64,000 bases of DNA from Siphonodentalium dalli (taxonomy: Eukaryota; Mollusca; Scaphopoda; Gadilida; Siphonodentaliidae). Numbering within the stretch: the first letter of the stretch is position 1; each line of letters opens with the position of its first letter. The position numbers and the translations under genes were made by a program. This document shows, piece by piece, positions 25,701 through 34,539 of the stretch. The stretch covers positions 94,695,319 through 94,759,318 of the forward strand of contig CP136066.1 of NCBI GenBank assembly GCA_032622095.1, read 5' to 3'. The notes under the pieces are model-generated. The model searched no databases. It saw nothing but the letters and a program-made list of their open reading frames with translations, and was not told where the DNA came from.

Positions 25701-27214
25701 TACCAAATTGCGTTCAACAAAATGTTGACATATAACACGTTTTGGAAAGTTTTATACTAGAGTTGACAGTGTTTGGCATTATTTTGTGTTAACTACAGCG
25801 TCTTTTGATTAAATGTTGTTGTTGTTGTTGGAATCTGATAATACGGGGACCATCGAATAGGATGGTGCACCTTTAACCGGTCGAAAGTTTAGCCTGTATA
25901 TTGCTTTTGACATTTCAGGTTAAATATGCCAGCAAGTATCTTATAGACTTGGTTCTCAAAGAAACAATGTTCGTCTCATATGCGCCATCTATGATTGCTG
26001 CCAGCGCCATCTACATCTCCCGTCGTCTGATTATGAGCATGAGCGAATGCGTTGCTTGGAATTGGCCAATGATACACTACAGCAAACATACGATCGTCGG
26101 AATGGCTGGCTGCGTGTCCGCCATGGCTCGAGCTCTAATCAATGTGTCAACATCACAGCAAACGGTGAGCGGGCGGAATTCTGTCCTAATATCGAGATTC
26201 CCCATCCGATCATGAACCATATATCTGCCATTTCTTAGTTTTATGTACCATAAAAGCCGCCGGCCATAGTGTCACCCGAAACGGTGAATTCATTTGGAGT
26301 TTGGGGTTTTGTAGAATAATAATAAATATACTAAATCTGAAAACATAACTATAACTAAAGCTATCATCCGGAAACCAAAATAATTGTCAAATCATAAGTC
26401 AACAATCTCCGATAAAAATAGGCGGACGGAACCTAAATTCGAAGAAATCCATCTATACCAAATTTGAAATAAATCCGCTAAATATATAACTGAAGTTATA
26501 TGTGAGGCTTCCTATGTTACACTCGCAAATATAGGAGAATGCACTGGCACATGATCTTTATTCTGCACCAACGTACATGGGTGCAGTTATGAAAGGGTTA
26601 AACTTGTAAAAACGAGAAGAACATGAAAAAATAGAAGGAATTTGTGCTTATATTCGTTAACAATAACCTTCAGTGACGAGATTCACCAAATTAAAGCCAT
26701 TATTTACACCTTATTATATAGAGTAATCAATTAGTTCCGAGAATTACGTTAAATAATTCTCGAGAGGTGGGAGATGTCGGTAAGAAACGAGTTTCTTACC
26801 TAAACGTCTCTAGCCTCGAGTGAATTATATAACGTAATTCTCGGAACTAATTGATTACTCTATTACACTTCTGCATCAATTTGATTCGCCAAATATGATT
26901 AAAACACCCAGAAGTAATGCATAAAAGTCCCGATGCGGAGAAAGATCAACCACCGAAAATTCAGTCTAGATCAGTAAGCGACGTAACATCAATGACATCA
27001 CGAGAAATGTATTGTTTATTGTCATTCTGTTTTCTCTTCGTACTATATACCATGGTTAGAAGATTAAATAATATCTATATATGTATCTTTAATTCGACAG
27101 GGCGCCAAAAGGAAGTACAGCAGTAAGAGTAAATTCCTGGGTATATCTTGTCATCCTGCTCTGGAGAGTCACCCGTCCCTGCGAGAACTAAGCACGAGCG
27201 AAACAGCCGTCTGA
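4591..27214 (+). CDS. CCNB3: B-type mitotic cyclin (cyclin B3-like), 9 exons, complete
   Basis: Joining 4591-4725, 5397-5544, 9771-9863, 10387-10535, 19555-19659, 23597-23752, 24316-24474, 25919-26164 and 27101-27214 gives 434 codons plus a stop, with matching phases and GT-AG at every intron. Mitotic cyclins bind and activate CDK1 and are destroyed through APC/C. A destruction box RKALSDVQN lies at residues 46-54. The first cyclin fold runs about 165-265 with IRAILVDW at 198-205; the second runs about 266-395. YAQEIIDYM, DINIPT and the KRKYSS tail resemble cyclin B3 more than B1/B2. The usual K-x-E-E of cyclin helix 3 reads KLVE, a divergence. Length is close to human cyclin B1. Start chosen at 4591 for its strong Kozak context (gccatgg); an in-frame ATG at 4558 is possible. 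B-type is secure; the B3 assignment is a motif-based inference. Confidence 0.88.
4743..4990. repeat. MITE family C (TTAACCCTTTC ends)
   Basis: Begins TTAAACCCTTTC and ends GGGTTAA. The interior holds the hairpin GATAATAAGTTC / GAACTTATTATCTGAAC. It starts 17 nt after cyclin exon 1. Confidence 0.75.
5397..5544 (+). CDS. CCNB3: cyclin exon 2 (destruction box)
   Basis: Acceptor ATATTTGCAG, donor G|GTATGT; starts in phase 0, ends with one extra base. The first nine residues are RKALSDVQN, which fits the RxxLxxxxN destruction box of mitotic cyclins. The rest is basic, with many lysines, ending SRPPTPGVRY. Confidence 0.85.
5609..5707. repeat. isolated inverted repeat
   Basis: TCGCAATTCTATACGAAATT through TTAACC at 5611-5640 is repeated in reverse complement at 5680-5706, with about 40 bp between the arms. 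Could be a small MITE. Confidence 0.7.
5710..7233. other. cyclin intron 2, mostly featureless
   Basis: AT-rich. A palindromic block at about 6190-6300 (CATTCCATGTATGGAG against TTCCAAATATGGAATG) resembles the foldback at 34540-34720. A G13 run lies near 6787. No gene seen. Confidence 0.5.
7234..7690 (+). mobile_element. Helitron-like 5' portion, truncated
   Basis: Begins TCTAATATATATTTTGGGAC, the 5' end shared with the element at 8351, and continues with a body homologous to the units at 12008-13454 (CACGGG, then the TTTTGGA..AAGCTC block and CTCCACTC). No hairpin-CTAG end is found before the (TA)n at 7690. Confidence 0.6.
7690..7722. repeat. (TA)n microsatellite
   Basis: About 16 TA repeats at the junction between the Helitron-like fragment and the truncated SINE. 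Confidence 0.95.
7724..7916 (+). mobile_element. 5'-truncated tRNA-derived SINE
   Basis: Nearly identical to 8144-8336 (one mismatch seen, GGGTTTC against GGTTTTC). Retains the pol III B box GGTTCGAACCC at 7731-7741 and the TA-rich tail but lacks the A-box half. Confidence 0.8.
8015..8025 (+). promoter_or_regulatory. extra pol III B-box-like site
   Basis: GGTTCGAACCC between the two SINE copies, in a different sequence context; probably the remnant of another tRNA-like element. Confidence 0.45.
8082..8350 (+). mobile_element. tRNA-derived SINE, full length
   Basis: The head has an A box (TAGCCGAGGTGG at 8089-8100) and a B box (GGTTCGAACCC at 8151-8161) with the spacing of a long-variable-arm tRNA (Ser/Leu type), but the 3' acceptor strand does not pair with GTCCCCG. 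A unique ~170-bp body and a (TA)n tail follow. SINEs are copied by LINE reverse transcriptase. A Helitron-like element is inserted in its tail. Confidence 0.75.
8351..8685 (+). mobile_element. Helitron-like non-autonomous element, 335 bp
   Basis: Starts TC (TCTAATATATATTTTCGGAC) and ends CTAG. A 3' subterminal hairpin (CCCGGAC GAA GTCGGG) lies about 10 bp from the end. Flanking A at 8350 and T at 8686 and no target duplication are the Helitron hallmarks. Internally a ~120-bp module (TTTTGTCCGGGGAGTG, then GACCTTGACCTTC) is repeated twice. No Rep/helicase coding. Confidence 0.75.
8812..9028. repeat. MITE family C, right end cut by family A
   Basis: Shares GACGAGTAGTTCCC, the GATAATAAG / CTTATTATC hairpin and the ATTCAGTATAG right end with family C. 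The family A foldback begins directly at that end. Confidence 0.65.
9029..9430. repeat. family A foldback MITE with two terminal hairpins
   Basis: A left hairpin at 9029-9114 and a right hairpin at 9333-9425 (GAATGAGGT, then the CCCGCATAGCGGG-type core), joined by about 220 bp. It is the uninterrupted relative of 28862-30386. Confidence 0.75.
9490..9750. repeat. MITE family C
   Basis: Inverted ends CCTTTCTATACTGC and TAGTATAGAAAGG, with a G13 tract inside. It ends 20 nt before the acceptor of cyclin exon 3. Confidence 0.7.
9771..9863 (+). CDS. CCNB3: cyclin exon 3
   Basis: Acceptor TATTTTACAG, donor G|GTGAGA; 93 nt, phase 1 to phase 1. Encodes a linker (DKRKIKQSKS then acidic and proline residues) between the destruction box and the cyclin box. 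It has no conserved motif, so the call rests on splice signals and phase agreement with exons 2 and 4. A MITE ends 20 nt before the acceptor. Confidence 0.7.
10387..10535 (+). CDS. CCNB3: cyclin exon 4 (cyclin box N-helix)
   Basis: Acceptor TCTCACAG, donor CAG|GTAGTA. It ends with VVDIDFKNRN and YAQEIIDYMQ, corresponding to the N-terminal helix of the cyclin box (YAxDIxxYM in B3-type cyclins). Phase 1 in, phase 0 out. Confidence 0.85.
10736..10886. repeat. 32-bp tandem repeat, ~4.7 copies
   Basis: Unit AGTTGAACAAACGCCATTAG plus 12 further bases, spaced 31-32 bp, in cyclin intron 4. One unit has lost a base. Confidence 0.9.
11148..12007 (+). mobile_element. Helitron-like concatemer, unit 1 (860 bp)
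   Basis: Starts TCTCATATATATTTTG directly after an A (11147) and ends with the hairpin CCCGGACAACGTCGGG, then CTCATCGG and CTAG. The interior repeats a ~120-bp GC-rich module (CGCATGCGCAGACGAGATCT and flanks) several times. Confidence 0.75.
12008..12680 (+). mobile_element. Helitron-like concatemer, unit 2 (673 bp)
   Basis: Follows unit 1 with no intervening base: CTAG then TCTCATATATATTT. Same 3' hairpin and CTAG end. It differs from unit 3 mainly by a deletion near 12533. Confidence 0.75.
12681..13454 (+). mobile_element. Helitron-like concatemer, unit 3 (774 bp)
   Basis: TCTCATATATATTTTG start, CTAG end. Nearly identical to unit 2 over its first ~520 bp, which suggests recent origin. Confidence 0.75.
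13455..14166 (+). mobile_element. Helitron-like concatemer, unit 4 (712 bp)
   Basis: Same 5' and 3' ends. The body diverges after about 13730, before rejoining the shared 3' module at about 13850. Confidence 0.75.
14360..15001. repeat. MITE family H copy 1 (642 bp; 18-20-bp inverted ends)
   Basis: Ends AAGGTGACACTCCACAGTTT and its exact reverse complement. The 3-bp TAA target of the whole block suggests the PIF/Harbinger superfamily. No transposase. Confidence 0.8.
15002..16228. repeat. 1227-bp cargo, copy 1, with a foldback
   Basis: Lies between two MITEs. It contains a 184-bp palindrome at 15751-15934 with the hairpin GTGCGC GTTA GCGCAC at its centre. The segment 15751-16075 is related to 26716-27010. 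No gene seen. Confidence 0.8.
16229..16870. repeat. MITE family H copy 2
   Basis: 642 bp, nearly identical to copy 1; starts exactly 1869 bp after it. Confidence 0.85.
16871..18097. repeat. 1227-bp cargo, copy 2
   Basis: Near-identical direct copy of 15002-16228, including the palindrome at about 17620-17803. Confidence 0.85.
18098..18738. repeat. MITE family H copy 3
   Basis: 641 bp, closing the composite. It is followed by TAA at 18739-18741, matching TAA at 14357-14359. Confidence 0.85.
19555..19659 (+). CDS. CCNB3: cyclin exon 5 (IRAILVDW core)
   Basis: Acceptor ATATTTCAG, donor CAG|GTAGCT; 35 codons in phase 0. Contains EIRAILVDWLIQLQ, the signature first helix of the cyclin box that forms the hydrophobic docking patch. 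It is separated from exon 4 by a 9-kb intron filled with the Helitron-like concatemer. Confidence 0.95.
20004..22322. repeat. 43-bp minisatellite, about 54 copies
   Basis: Unit built around CACACATATAATGTGTC, then GCATATTGACTGGAGTAAAT; some units are 3 bp shorter. Each unit holds the palindrome ACACAT ATA ATGTGT. It fills more than half of cyclin intron 5. Long minus-strand open frames here are by-products of the repeat. Confidence 0.97.
22323..23596. other. remainder of cyclin intron 5, nothing recognised
   Basis: AT-rich, with no repeat family or coding signal identified. A poly-T stretch precedes the exon 6 acceptor. Confidence 0.5.
23597..23752 (+). CDS. CCNB3: cyclin exon 6
   Basis: Acceptor CCATTTTGCAG, donor CCG|GTATGT; 52 codons, phase 0. 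Reads ETLxxAVxLIDR-like (SEDTLFIAVSLIDR), then QLQLIGITCILIAAKLVERFPPP, matching helices 2-4 of the cyclin fold. The CDK-contact segment usually read as KYEE or KFEE is KLVE here. Confidence 0.93.
24316..24474 (+). CDS. CCNB3: cyclin exon 7
   Basis: Acceptor TGTTTGCAG, donor GAG|GTTAGA (a weak GT donor, supported by frame and by homology of the next exon). Encodes LTEDSYNKDQTLCMERVIL, then DINIPTSFQFLDRF. DINIP is typical of cyclin B3. Confidence 0.9.
24475..25497. other. cyclin intron 7, first part, nothing recognised
   Basis: A short (TA)n at about 24562-24580 and AT-rich DNA; no gene or repeat family identified. Confidence 0.5.
25498..25876. repeat. MITE family B, TTAA-flanked
   Basis: Degraded left end TTAAAGATAAAC with family interior, and right end GCACCTTTAA. 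It ends 42 nt before cyclin exon 8. Confidence 0.65.
25919..26164 (+). CDS. CCNB3: cyclin exon 8 (C-terminal cyclin fold)
   Basis: Acceptor GACATTTCAG, donor ACG|GTGAGC; 82 codons in phase 0. VKYASKYLIDLVLKE, APSMIAASAIYISRR and a W-containing helix match the second cyclin fold. A TTAA-flanked MITE ends 42 nt upstream of the acceptor. Confidence 0.9.
26716..27010. repeat. third copy of the foldback seen in the cargo
   Basis: Palindrome 26716-26866 (GAGTAATCAATTAGTTCCGA and its complement) plus about 140 bp of flank similar to 15935-16075. It lacks the GTGCGC core. In cyclin intron 8. Confidence 0.8.
27101..27214 (+). CDS. CCNB3: cyclin exon 9 (terminal, with stop)
   Basis: Acceptor AATTCGACAG; in phase 0 it reads GAKRKYSSKSKFLGIS, then a short tail to TGA at 27212-27214. 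The KYSS-like C terminus is usual for B-type cyclins. No AATAAA is visible in the next ~340 bp; a CATAAA variant near 27355 is the best polyadenylation candidate. Confidence 0.85.
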   Translation, partial: GAKRKYSSKSKFLGISCHPALESHPSLRELSTSETAV

Positions 27215-27699
27215 AAACCTTTCAAGGGAGACAACCGACGTTAAGAGGAAAAGAGATGTCTCATGGATGAGCCAACATCACACACACGGAGCTGGCTGTA
27301 GCAAAAGAAATGGCCGGTCCGATCACATTCAAGATTCCCCATGCCATTTGACACCATAAAGCTATGCTGAATGGTCATTGTCACATGGTTTCGCTCAAAA
27401 AGACACCCATGATCTCCCAAATCTGCAAAATGTCACCCAGTATCTCAGTCTCATACAAAAATAGGTTTTAAATTAGTCGCATGTTGATTATTATTATTAA
27501 CAATTATTAGTTTGTGATTTGAGTGAAATGTTAATCGAATTTGATTGGTATTCCATCCTCATTGACTGTCCAGACGAACGAGACTTTGAGATTCGGTGTT
27601 ACTTTTTGCACATTTGGGAGATCCTGGGTGTCTGTTGCAACCATTGGTCCGTTTTATATACCGGAACATAATTCGATCGCACACGAGCCTATTAAGGAT

Positions 27700-28100
27700 G
27701 CAATATTCGAATTAATGCTCCTAAATTACTATTTCTTTGGCTCAGAGTGATCAGATATCGATTTTTGAAGTTAGTTATTTCTCCAGATATGCTATTATTT
27801 GTGGCCTAGAAACACGTCGTCAAACGGACGGTATCGGACAAAATTGCGAATGAAGATGGATAACTCTAAAATCAAGTGGTAATACGGCCAAATTTCGTGA
27901 TATTCAAGTGATAATACGGCCATATTTAGTTCAACAAAATGTTGATAAATAACAAGTTTTGGGAAATTTGATACCATAGTTGACAGTGGTTAGCATTGTT
28001 TTGTTGCAATTAATCGATTCTGATAACTAAATCGTGTATTGAAGAAATGTTGTATCTTGATGACATGGGGACGGTCTGATCGGTTTGATGGCAAGTTATC
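27700..28100. repeat. family B-like fragment
   Basis: Contains the AAATTACTATTTCTTTGGCT and GGATAACTCTAAAATCAAGT blocks of family B. The ends are degraded. Confidence 0.55.
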
Positions 28101-28350
28101 GGCTTTCAAACGAGGGCGTTTCAATGCGTGTTGGATGGTCTCTGATGAAGAGCGTCTGTGCTGCCATCTTCAAAAAAAAAAAGAGCGTGTGTGATCGTCC
28201 TGTTCGTTTTCCACGTGATTTAATTGACGATTTTTTTTATTTTAGAGTTGCCTGTCCCATACAAATGATTGCATGTATTTTCCCTTTTGTTTATGTGCCT
28301 GGTAAGCTGATCGTAGTCAATTTTGATAATTTTGGTGTCTAATCGGACTG

Positions 28351-28517
28351 TTGATCCCAGCTGAGGCATCAAGACTGGCCCACTACAACAAACGATCGAC
28401 CATCACCTCTCGAGAGGTCCAGCTAGACTGCCGTCAGACTCCTTCTCCAACGAAACTTGCCCCAAGCACGCCGTCTCTGAGTGTACCAAGGCCGTCACCA
28501 AGTACACCTGCAGCAAG
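28351..28517 (+). pseudogene. histone H2B C-terminal pseudogene fragment
   Basis: Reading from 28351, the frame gives [20 protein letters not shown] plus Q, the most conserved part of histone H2B. After that codon the frame is lost by about 4 inserted bases, resumes as TAVRLLL, and after a second shift reads KHAVSEC then [11 protein letters not shown], the H2B C terminus. The N-terminal half of H2B and the 3' histone stem-loop are not seen. Two frameshifts and truncation mark it as a dead copy. Histone H2B is a nucleosome core protein, and such fragments arise from duplicated or retroposed histone genes. Identification is strong; the origin is not resolved. Confidence 0.85.
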
Positions 28518-28589
28518 CAAACTGTTTTCATACAGATTTACACAAAACGACCCTTCCATGACTGGACCTTCCTGAATTTTGCGAAAACC

Positions 28590-28832
28590 CTGTGACAATG
28601 CATTCTCATATATATGAGTCTCTCACAGAGAGCCTCGAATATATAAGCGAATGCATTGGCCTAACAACATTTTTACCTTGTCTTTGTAAGCCAGCTCAAA
28701 AACTAGTGCATGCTCTTAGATATGCGAGGATCGCTATGGGAGACTCGCATATATAAGAGCATGTACTGACATATGATATGTAATGCTGCGCACCAGCGCA
28801 TCTCCCGTCATGAAAGGGTTAAAGATGATCCA
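28590..28832. repeat. MITE family D (ATATATGCGAG hairpins)
   Basis: Carries paired TATATGAG / CTCGAATATATAAG and GATATGCGAGGATCG / CTCGCATATATAAGAG arms and ends CATGAAAGGGTTAA. Relatives at 30620, 50537 and 56828. Confidence 0.7.
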
Positions 28833-28861
28833 TACAATTTGACACCTTTGACCTACCAAGT

Positions 28862-30386
28862 CTGAGTTTAGTGTGCCTGTCATTTGCAGAATGAGATTCC
28901 CCAGAGGGTGAATTTAGTGATATAGCGGGCGAGCATAACTAAATTCACCCTCGGGGGGACCTCATTCTGCTTAGTCCTCATCTTTTCTGGAAAGTTTCTT
29001 TATTATCAAATTTCAAAAGAAACTTCTTCACATGGATTCTATTTTCCTTTTTAGTTTAGTTTCTCAATATCTCCAAATTGGCAGACGACACATTGCATAA
29101 TCGAGGTCGTCAATCAGGGACGTGGCTAGAGGGTCTCCGTTCGGGGGGGGGGTGTCCACATTGGGAAATTCCAACTGCACCCCCCCCCCCCCCTTGAATC
29201 GGAATCAGTCCAAACACAAGTTTTGCATAATTTCATTTCCACCCCTTGCACCTCAATGCTCAGACCTTATCTCATCTCCTATATATTCATAAACCATGGT
29301 CCATGGTTCTATATTCCCGGTATGAGAACATTCAGATATACCTGAAAAATTTGCATAAATCCTAACATCTAGTGGTCTAACTCCAGACAAACGCACACGG
29401 CTACGGGGAAGAGACCAGGACACACCGGGCTGATCATGGTTGTTTGGCCCTGTGTGAGAAAATTTTGAAAACAATTAAAGAAAATCGCAAAAGCCTAGCA
29501 TCTAGACTGGCCTCACCTGCAGCTTTCCTATAGTGTTGGAAATTTCTAACCTCATACTCCCCCTCAGGTTGGAAAATTCTCCAACTGATGACCATTTCAG
29601 TCCACAAGTTTGACCAAATGTAGTAAAATATTGTTTTTTTAAAACTTATTAGAAGTTTTGTATTGGCCACGGGGGAGGGACAATGACACACCATGGTTCG
29701 GCCCGGTGTGCGAAAATTTTGAAATCTAAACAAGGAAATCGCAAAATCCTAGCATCTAGCTAGACTAGCCTCAAGCCTTCCTAGAGATGGAAAATTTCCA
29801 ACTGATGACACCAACGACAATGTTGACCAAATGTAAGACAATATTGTTTTCTTAAATTAACTAGCAGTTTTTGACTGGCCACGAGGGAGGGATCAGGACA
29901 CAAGCTTTCCAAGTGTTGGAAATTTCCAATCTGTCACCCCCTTGAGGTTGGAAAATTTCCAACTGATGACCATATCAGTCCAAAAATTTGACCAAAAAAT
30001 AGGTAATAATGCAATAATTGGTCCAAAAACAATTAATTACCCCCAATAAATTGTTTGAAAATAAAACTACAAGAACATTTTCAATCTATTCGTGTGAAAT
30101 TTCCAACAAACGTTTTGGCAGGTATGAAATTTCCAACTGTTGAAAATTATTACCAACCCCCCCCCCCCCCCTGTCGCCACGTCTCTGTCCCCAATGGGTG
30201 TATATAACAATATTCACAATTTTGGAACTTAAATCTTGAGTATGTCTCCCATATCAGATGAGGCCCAAGCAGAATGAGGTCCCACAGAGGGTGAGTTTAG
30301 TGATGCTAGTCCGCTATGCGGGACAGCGTCACTAAATTCACCCTCTGGGGACCTCATTCTGCAGATGACAGACACACTAAACTCAG
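28862..30386. repeat. family A foldback, split by a hAT-like insertion
   Basis: CTGAGTTTAGTGTG at the left end and CACACTAAACTCAG at the right. Hairpins at about 28888-28971 and 30270-30363. The interior matches 9115-9330 but is interrupted at 29115-30187. Confidence 0.75.
29115..30187. mobile_element. hAT-like non-autonomous element E1 (1073 bp)
   Basis: Ends CAGGGACGTGGC and GCCACGTCTCTG. Flanks TCGTCAAT / TCCCCAAT agree at 6 of 8 positions, and the empty relative at 9251 reads TTCCCAAT, consistent with an 8-bp hAT duplication. Internally rich in GGAAATTTCCAA-type motifs and long G or C runs. No transposase. Confidence 0.7.
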
Positions 30387-30619
30387 ACTTGAAACCTACA
30401 TTGGTACGTGTTCTATTCCAGAAACATATTTAGATCATGCCAAAGGGCTCATTAATAGAAACATTGACGGTTAGGTACCGACTTTCAAAGTGGATTTTTC
30501 ATCAAGCGATCAATAATTCCAATGATCTTCTCTTATAAAGAGCATCAATGCTTTCGTTTCCACAATAACGGTAGGTGACAAAGAGCGTTTTAAATTATGA
30601 TCTATTGTGCTCTTCTTCT

Positions 30620-30870
30620 GCTTAACCCTTTACCCAACAGAAGGGCCCTGTGCCAATGCATTCTCTCATATATGCGAGTCGACCAAATGTCGCCTCGCAT
30701 ATATAAGAGAATGCATTGGCTTAACACATTAAAAATTATAAAATTGTTAAAGAATGTAAGAAAAAATGGTAAAAAGTGTTTTTTTAGGCCAATGCATTCT
30801 CTTATATATGCGAGGCGACCTATGGTCGACTCGCATATATAAGAGAATGCATTGGCACAGGGCATAACTG
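30620..30870. repeat. MITE family D
   Basis: Two strong hairpins, TCATATATGCGAGTCGACC against GTCGCCTCGCATATATAAGA and the mirrored pair at 30795-30850. Starts CTTAACCCTTT. Confidence 0.75.
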
Positions 30871-31798
30871 TAACCATCACAATGTGGTCAAGGAGCCGGT
30901 TCCAATGATATCCATATTTGTATGGTTCTATTGAGACAGACCGAAGATATTTGAGGCGGTTGAAGCTTTATTTGGCCGGTTTTGGCCGTTTTGTTGGGTA
31001 AAGGGTTAAAACTGATGTTTTTTTGTGGATTTTTAGCGATGACTGCCATACAATTAATGGTGTTTGCAAGTATTTTTCTTTGTAAGCTGAAAACTGACTT
31101 GGAACATTTTGACAAATTTTGTCTCAAATCGGACTGTATGGTAGATAGATGATTATTAACACAATAATATAAAAGACCTTAACAACATATTAAACAAAAC
31201 CATAGTATTGCACAGGAGCAGCATGGTGTAGCCGGCCGTCTTCCTGCTGCCCCCGATTAATGATGCAATATAAAAATAAAATGAATTACTTGCAATATTA
31301 CAGACTGTTTGACATTTGGATGGCCCGTTAATTTTAATATTTAATGTATCTGTAAATACATACATGTTATTTCGAGAATTATTTCTGAAGGACAAGAACA
31401 GACTTGTACCATGAATTCATAATGTCTGTTTCCAGTATTTATTCATATTTATTCATAGCCAAGCATGACCAGAATGACATGTTCTGGGCTACGTTGTCTT
31501 CCTCTTTTTCTGCAATTTCAGTGTCTTTCCAATATTGTTGTTTGTATAAAAAGTAAGAATGTGAATGGAATTTATATTTACAAATAATGTTGTTAACACT
31601 AAACATGTTCCGCTTTATATAGCTGAGAAAGGGCTGGCGATATTGCTTGTAATGTGTTTTGAACTGATTGAAGACTGTTTGAAGACAACACAGTTCCTGT
31701 TAGTTGAGCAGATTCTATGAATGTACATGTATTTCTACGCAAGAAGTTCGGTCCATCAATATATAGTTTTGGAACCTAAACATTCCATCTATACTGGT
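30870..31798. other. intergenic, nothing recognised
   Basis: An AGGGTTAA at about 31002-31010 may be another MITE end. No gene or repeat otherwise identified. Confidence 0.45.
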
Positions 31799-32058
31799 TA
31801 ACCCTTTCTATACTAAATACTCATTGACGAGTAGTTCCCTCAGGGAATGTTCATATAATAAGTTGAACAAATGGCCCATGTCGTAATTATTATCGGAACA
31901 TTCCCACCTATGCGTCATTCTGATCTTGTATTTGTGTTTTAATTTTGTGTGTCTGTCTTTTATTACCCCCTCTTTTAAACACCCCTCCAAATGAATAATA
32001 TACCGTTGCAATGTATACTTTTATAACTGAATGGGATAATCCATTTAGTATAGATGGT
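31799..32058. repeat. MITE family C
   Basis: Starts TTAACCCTTTCTATAC, with GACGAGTAGTTCCC and the AATAAGTTGAACAAATGGCC core; ends CATTTAGTATAG. Confidence 0.75.
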
Positions 32059-32373
32059 CTAAGTAAACTGACTGATAAATAAGAACAAATTAATCTGTGG
32101 AGGTTCAATTTGACAAGATATTTAAAAATTCGCCTGCGACAATGGATTCAACACTAAAAACACGGCCACCCACCCCCCCCCCCCCGGTATTTATTCGGGC
32201 TTTGCAAATAAGTACCCCCCACCGACATTTGATTCGAACATAAATTTATATCCGATCATCTATATTTCCGAGCACGGATGATCAACTCAGATGAATGTTA
32301 ATATTTTCCGTAATTTAGACATGAAAGTCGTGCGAACCGATATCACTATGGCACCTTCAACCCCTTCATTTCT

Positions 32374-32625
32374 AATGGATTCAGTTATAAAAGTATGTTT
32401 TACACGGAATAGTCTATTCATTTAAATGGATGTCCAGCAGATCTAAGCAGACAACAGTCAAACGAACAGATACTACCAATTCAGGAAGATTCTTTGCTTT
32501 TTGGAGAGAAATGTTCTGATATATGTTAAAAAATGGCCCATGTTTGTTGAACTTATCTGAACATTCCCTGAGGCATTCGAAACTACCCGTCAAGAGTATT
32601 CAGTAAAAAATAGGTTACTTCGCCC
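32374..32625. repeat. MITE family C, diverged
   Basis: Shares the AAATGGCCCATGTTTGTTGA core, GAACATTCC and CTACCCGTCAAGAGTA. Termini are decayed. Confidence 0.5.
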
Positions 32626-32933
32626 AAATGTTATTTGATAGTCATCACGAACCATTTAGAAAATCATATTTTTGTTCGCTAACTATATACTACTTATGTC
32701 TAGTCATTGATATTCTCACTCACGTTCTGATTATTGTTTTAAGCACATTTATTTATATTTTCCAAAAAAGTGCTCTAATTTATATTTATATACTATTTGT
32801 CTATGCTACTCACAGAAAGACAATTAAAATGCTACCACAACTCCCTTGTCCTTCTATTTAAGATGCCCCCTTCCTGTACATTAAAATAAATCTGCCCGCC
32901 ATCTTTTTGGGGCCACAACCATCGATGTAGGGA

Positions 32934-34395
32934 CAGGGACGTGGCTAGAGGGTCTCCGTTGGGGGGGGGGGCTGTCCACATTGGGGAAAATTTCAACTGC
33001 ACCTCCCCCTTGAATCAGAATAAGACAAAACAAGTTTTTCAATAACATTTGCACCCCCCCCCCTTGTACTTCAGTACTCGGGCCTAATATCTTATATATT
33101 CATAAACCATGGTTCTATATTCCCGGTATGAGAACATTTTCAGATATCTTAACCTGAAAAATTGCATAAATCCTAACATCTGGCGGTCCAGACAAACGCA
33201 CACGGCTACGGGCAAGAGACCAGGACGCATCGGGCTTACGGTTGTTTGGCCCGGTGTGATAAAATTTTGAAAAATATACAAGAAAATCGCAAACCCTAGC
33301 ATAGACTGGCCTCAACTGAAGCTTTCCTATAGTGTTGGAAATTTCAAACCTCAATACTACTCTCAGGTTGGAAAATTCTCCAACTGATGACCAATCAGTC
33401 CACGACGATATTGATATAAAAAAAAAAAAAAAATTGAGGACAATACCGGGTTGCCCCCCCCCCCCCCCCCCCCCCACAAATCGCTCTTTCACATAAAAAT
33501 TAAATAAATTTTTAATGAATGATGTATATAAAAATACCTCTAGTTCATCAAAATTATTTAAATTATTGTGTATTTTACCCGCGTCTGTTAGATTTAACAT
33601 TTTAGTAATTAATTGTGAACCGACCAGAAAACGATGATTTAATTTTGTCATTTTTTTTTAATTTGGCCAAAAAACATTTGGCTAAAGTTTTTTCATTTGG
33701 CTAATAAATTTTCATTTGGCTAAACTTTTTTTCGGTCCAGCGCGAACACTGACGTTAAGTTTGACCAAATGTAGTAAAATATTATTTTGTTAAACTAATT
33801 AGCAGTTTTGTATTGGCCACGGGGAGGGACAATGACACACCGGCCCGACCATGGTTCTGTCCAGTGTTCGAAAAATTTGAAATCTGAACAAGATAATCGC
33901 AAAATCCTAGCATCTAGACTAGCCTCGAGCCTTCATTGAATTGGAAATTTCAAACATGACGCCCCCACTTACGTTGGAAAATATCCAACTGATGACAATT
34001 CCAATGACAATGTTGACCAAATGTATGACAATATTGTTTTCTTAAATTAACTAGCATTTTTTGACTGGCGACGGGGGAGGGAACAGGAAATAAGCTTTCC
34101 AATTGTTGGAAATTTCCAACCTAGTCAGCCCCCTAAGGTTGGAACATTTCCAACTGATGACCATTTCAGTCCAAAATTTTGACAAAAAATAGGAAAATAT
34201 GCAAAAATGTCCAAAAACAATTAACTCCCCCCCCCCCCCCCAATAAATTGTTTGAAAATCATTTTCAACTTATTGTTGGGGTGAAATTTCCAACTAATGT
34301 TTTGGCAGGTATGAAATATCCTTTTGACCAAAGTGGGGGGGGGGGGGGGGTGAGACACCCCAACCCCCCCCCCCCCCCCTGTCGCCACGTCTCTG
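32934..34395. mobile_element. hAT-like element E2 (1462 bp)
   Basis: Ends CAGGGACGTGGC and CCACGTCTCTG, with internal sequence like E1 plus an extra ~280-bp insert (33455-33730) unrelated to E1. Very long C and G runs at about 33455, 34226, 34334 and 34362. Confidence 0.65.
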
Positions 34396-34539
34396 TAGTG
34401 ACCTTAAGACGGAAGTGGTGCGGTCTCCATACATCCCCAAATATTTGATCAAAATGTTCAACTGCAGATTTCATGCCTGATACATCAGTTGGATAATTAT
34501 AGTTCGGTGTTCCAACCAGTAATAATTCGGCATGAAATT

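Noticed and set aside
33115..33651. 178-codon minus-strand frame
   Set aside because: It crosses hAT-like element sequence and G/C and T runs and has no recognisable family.
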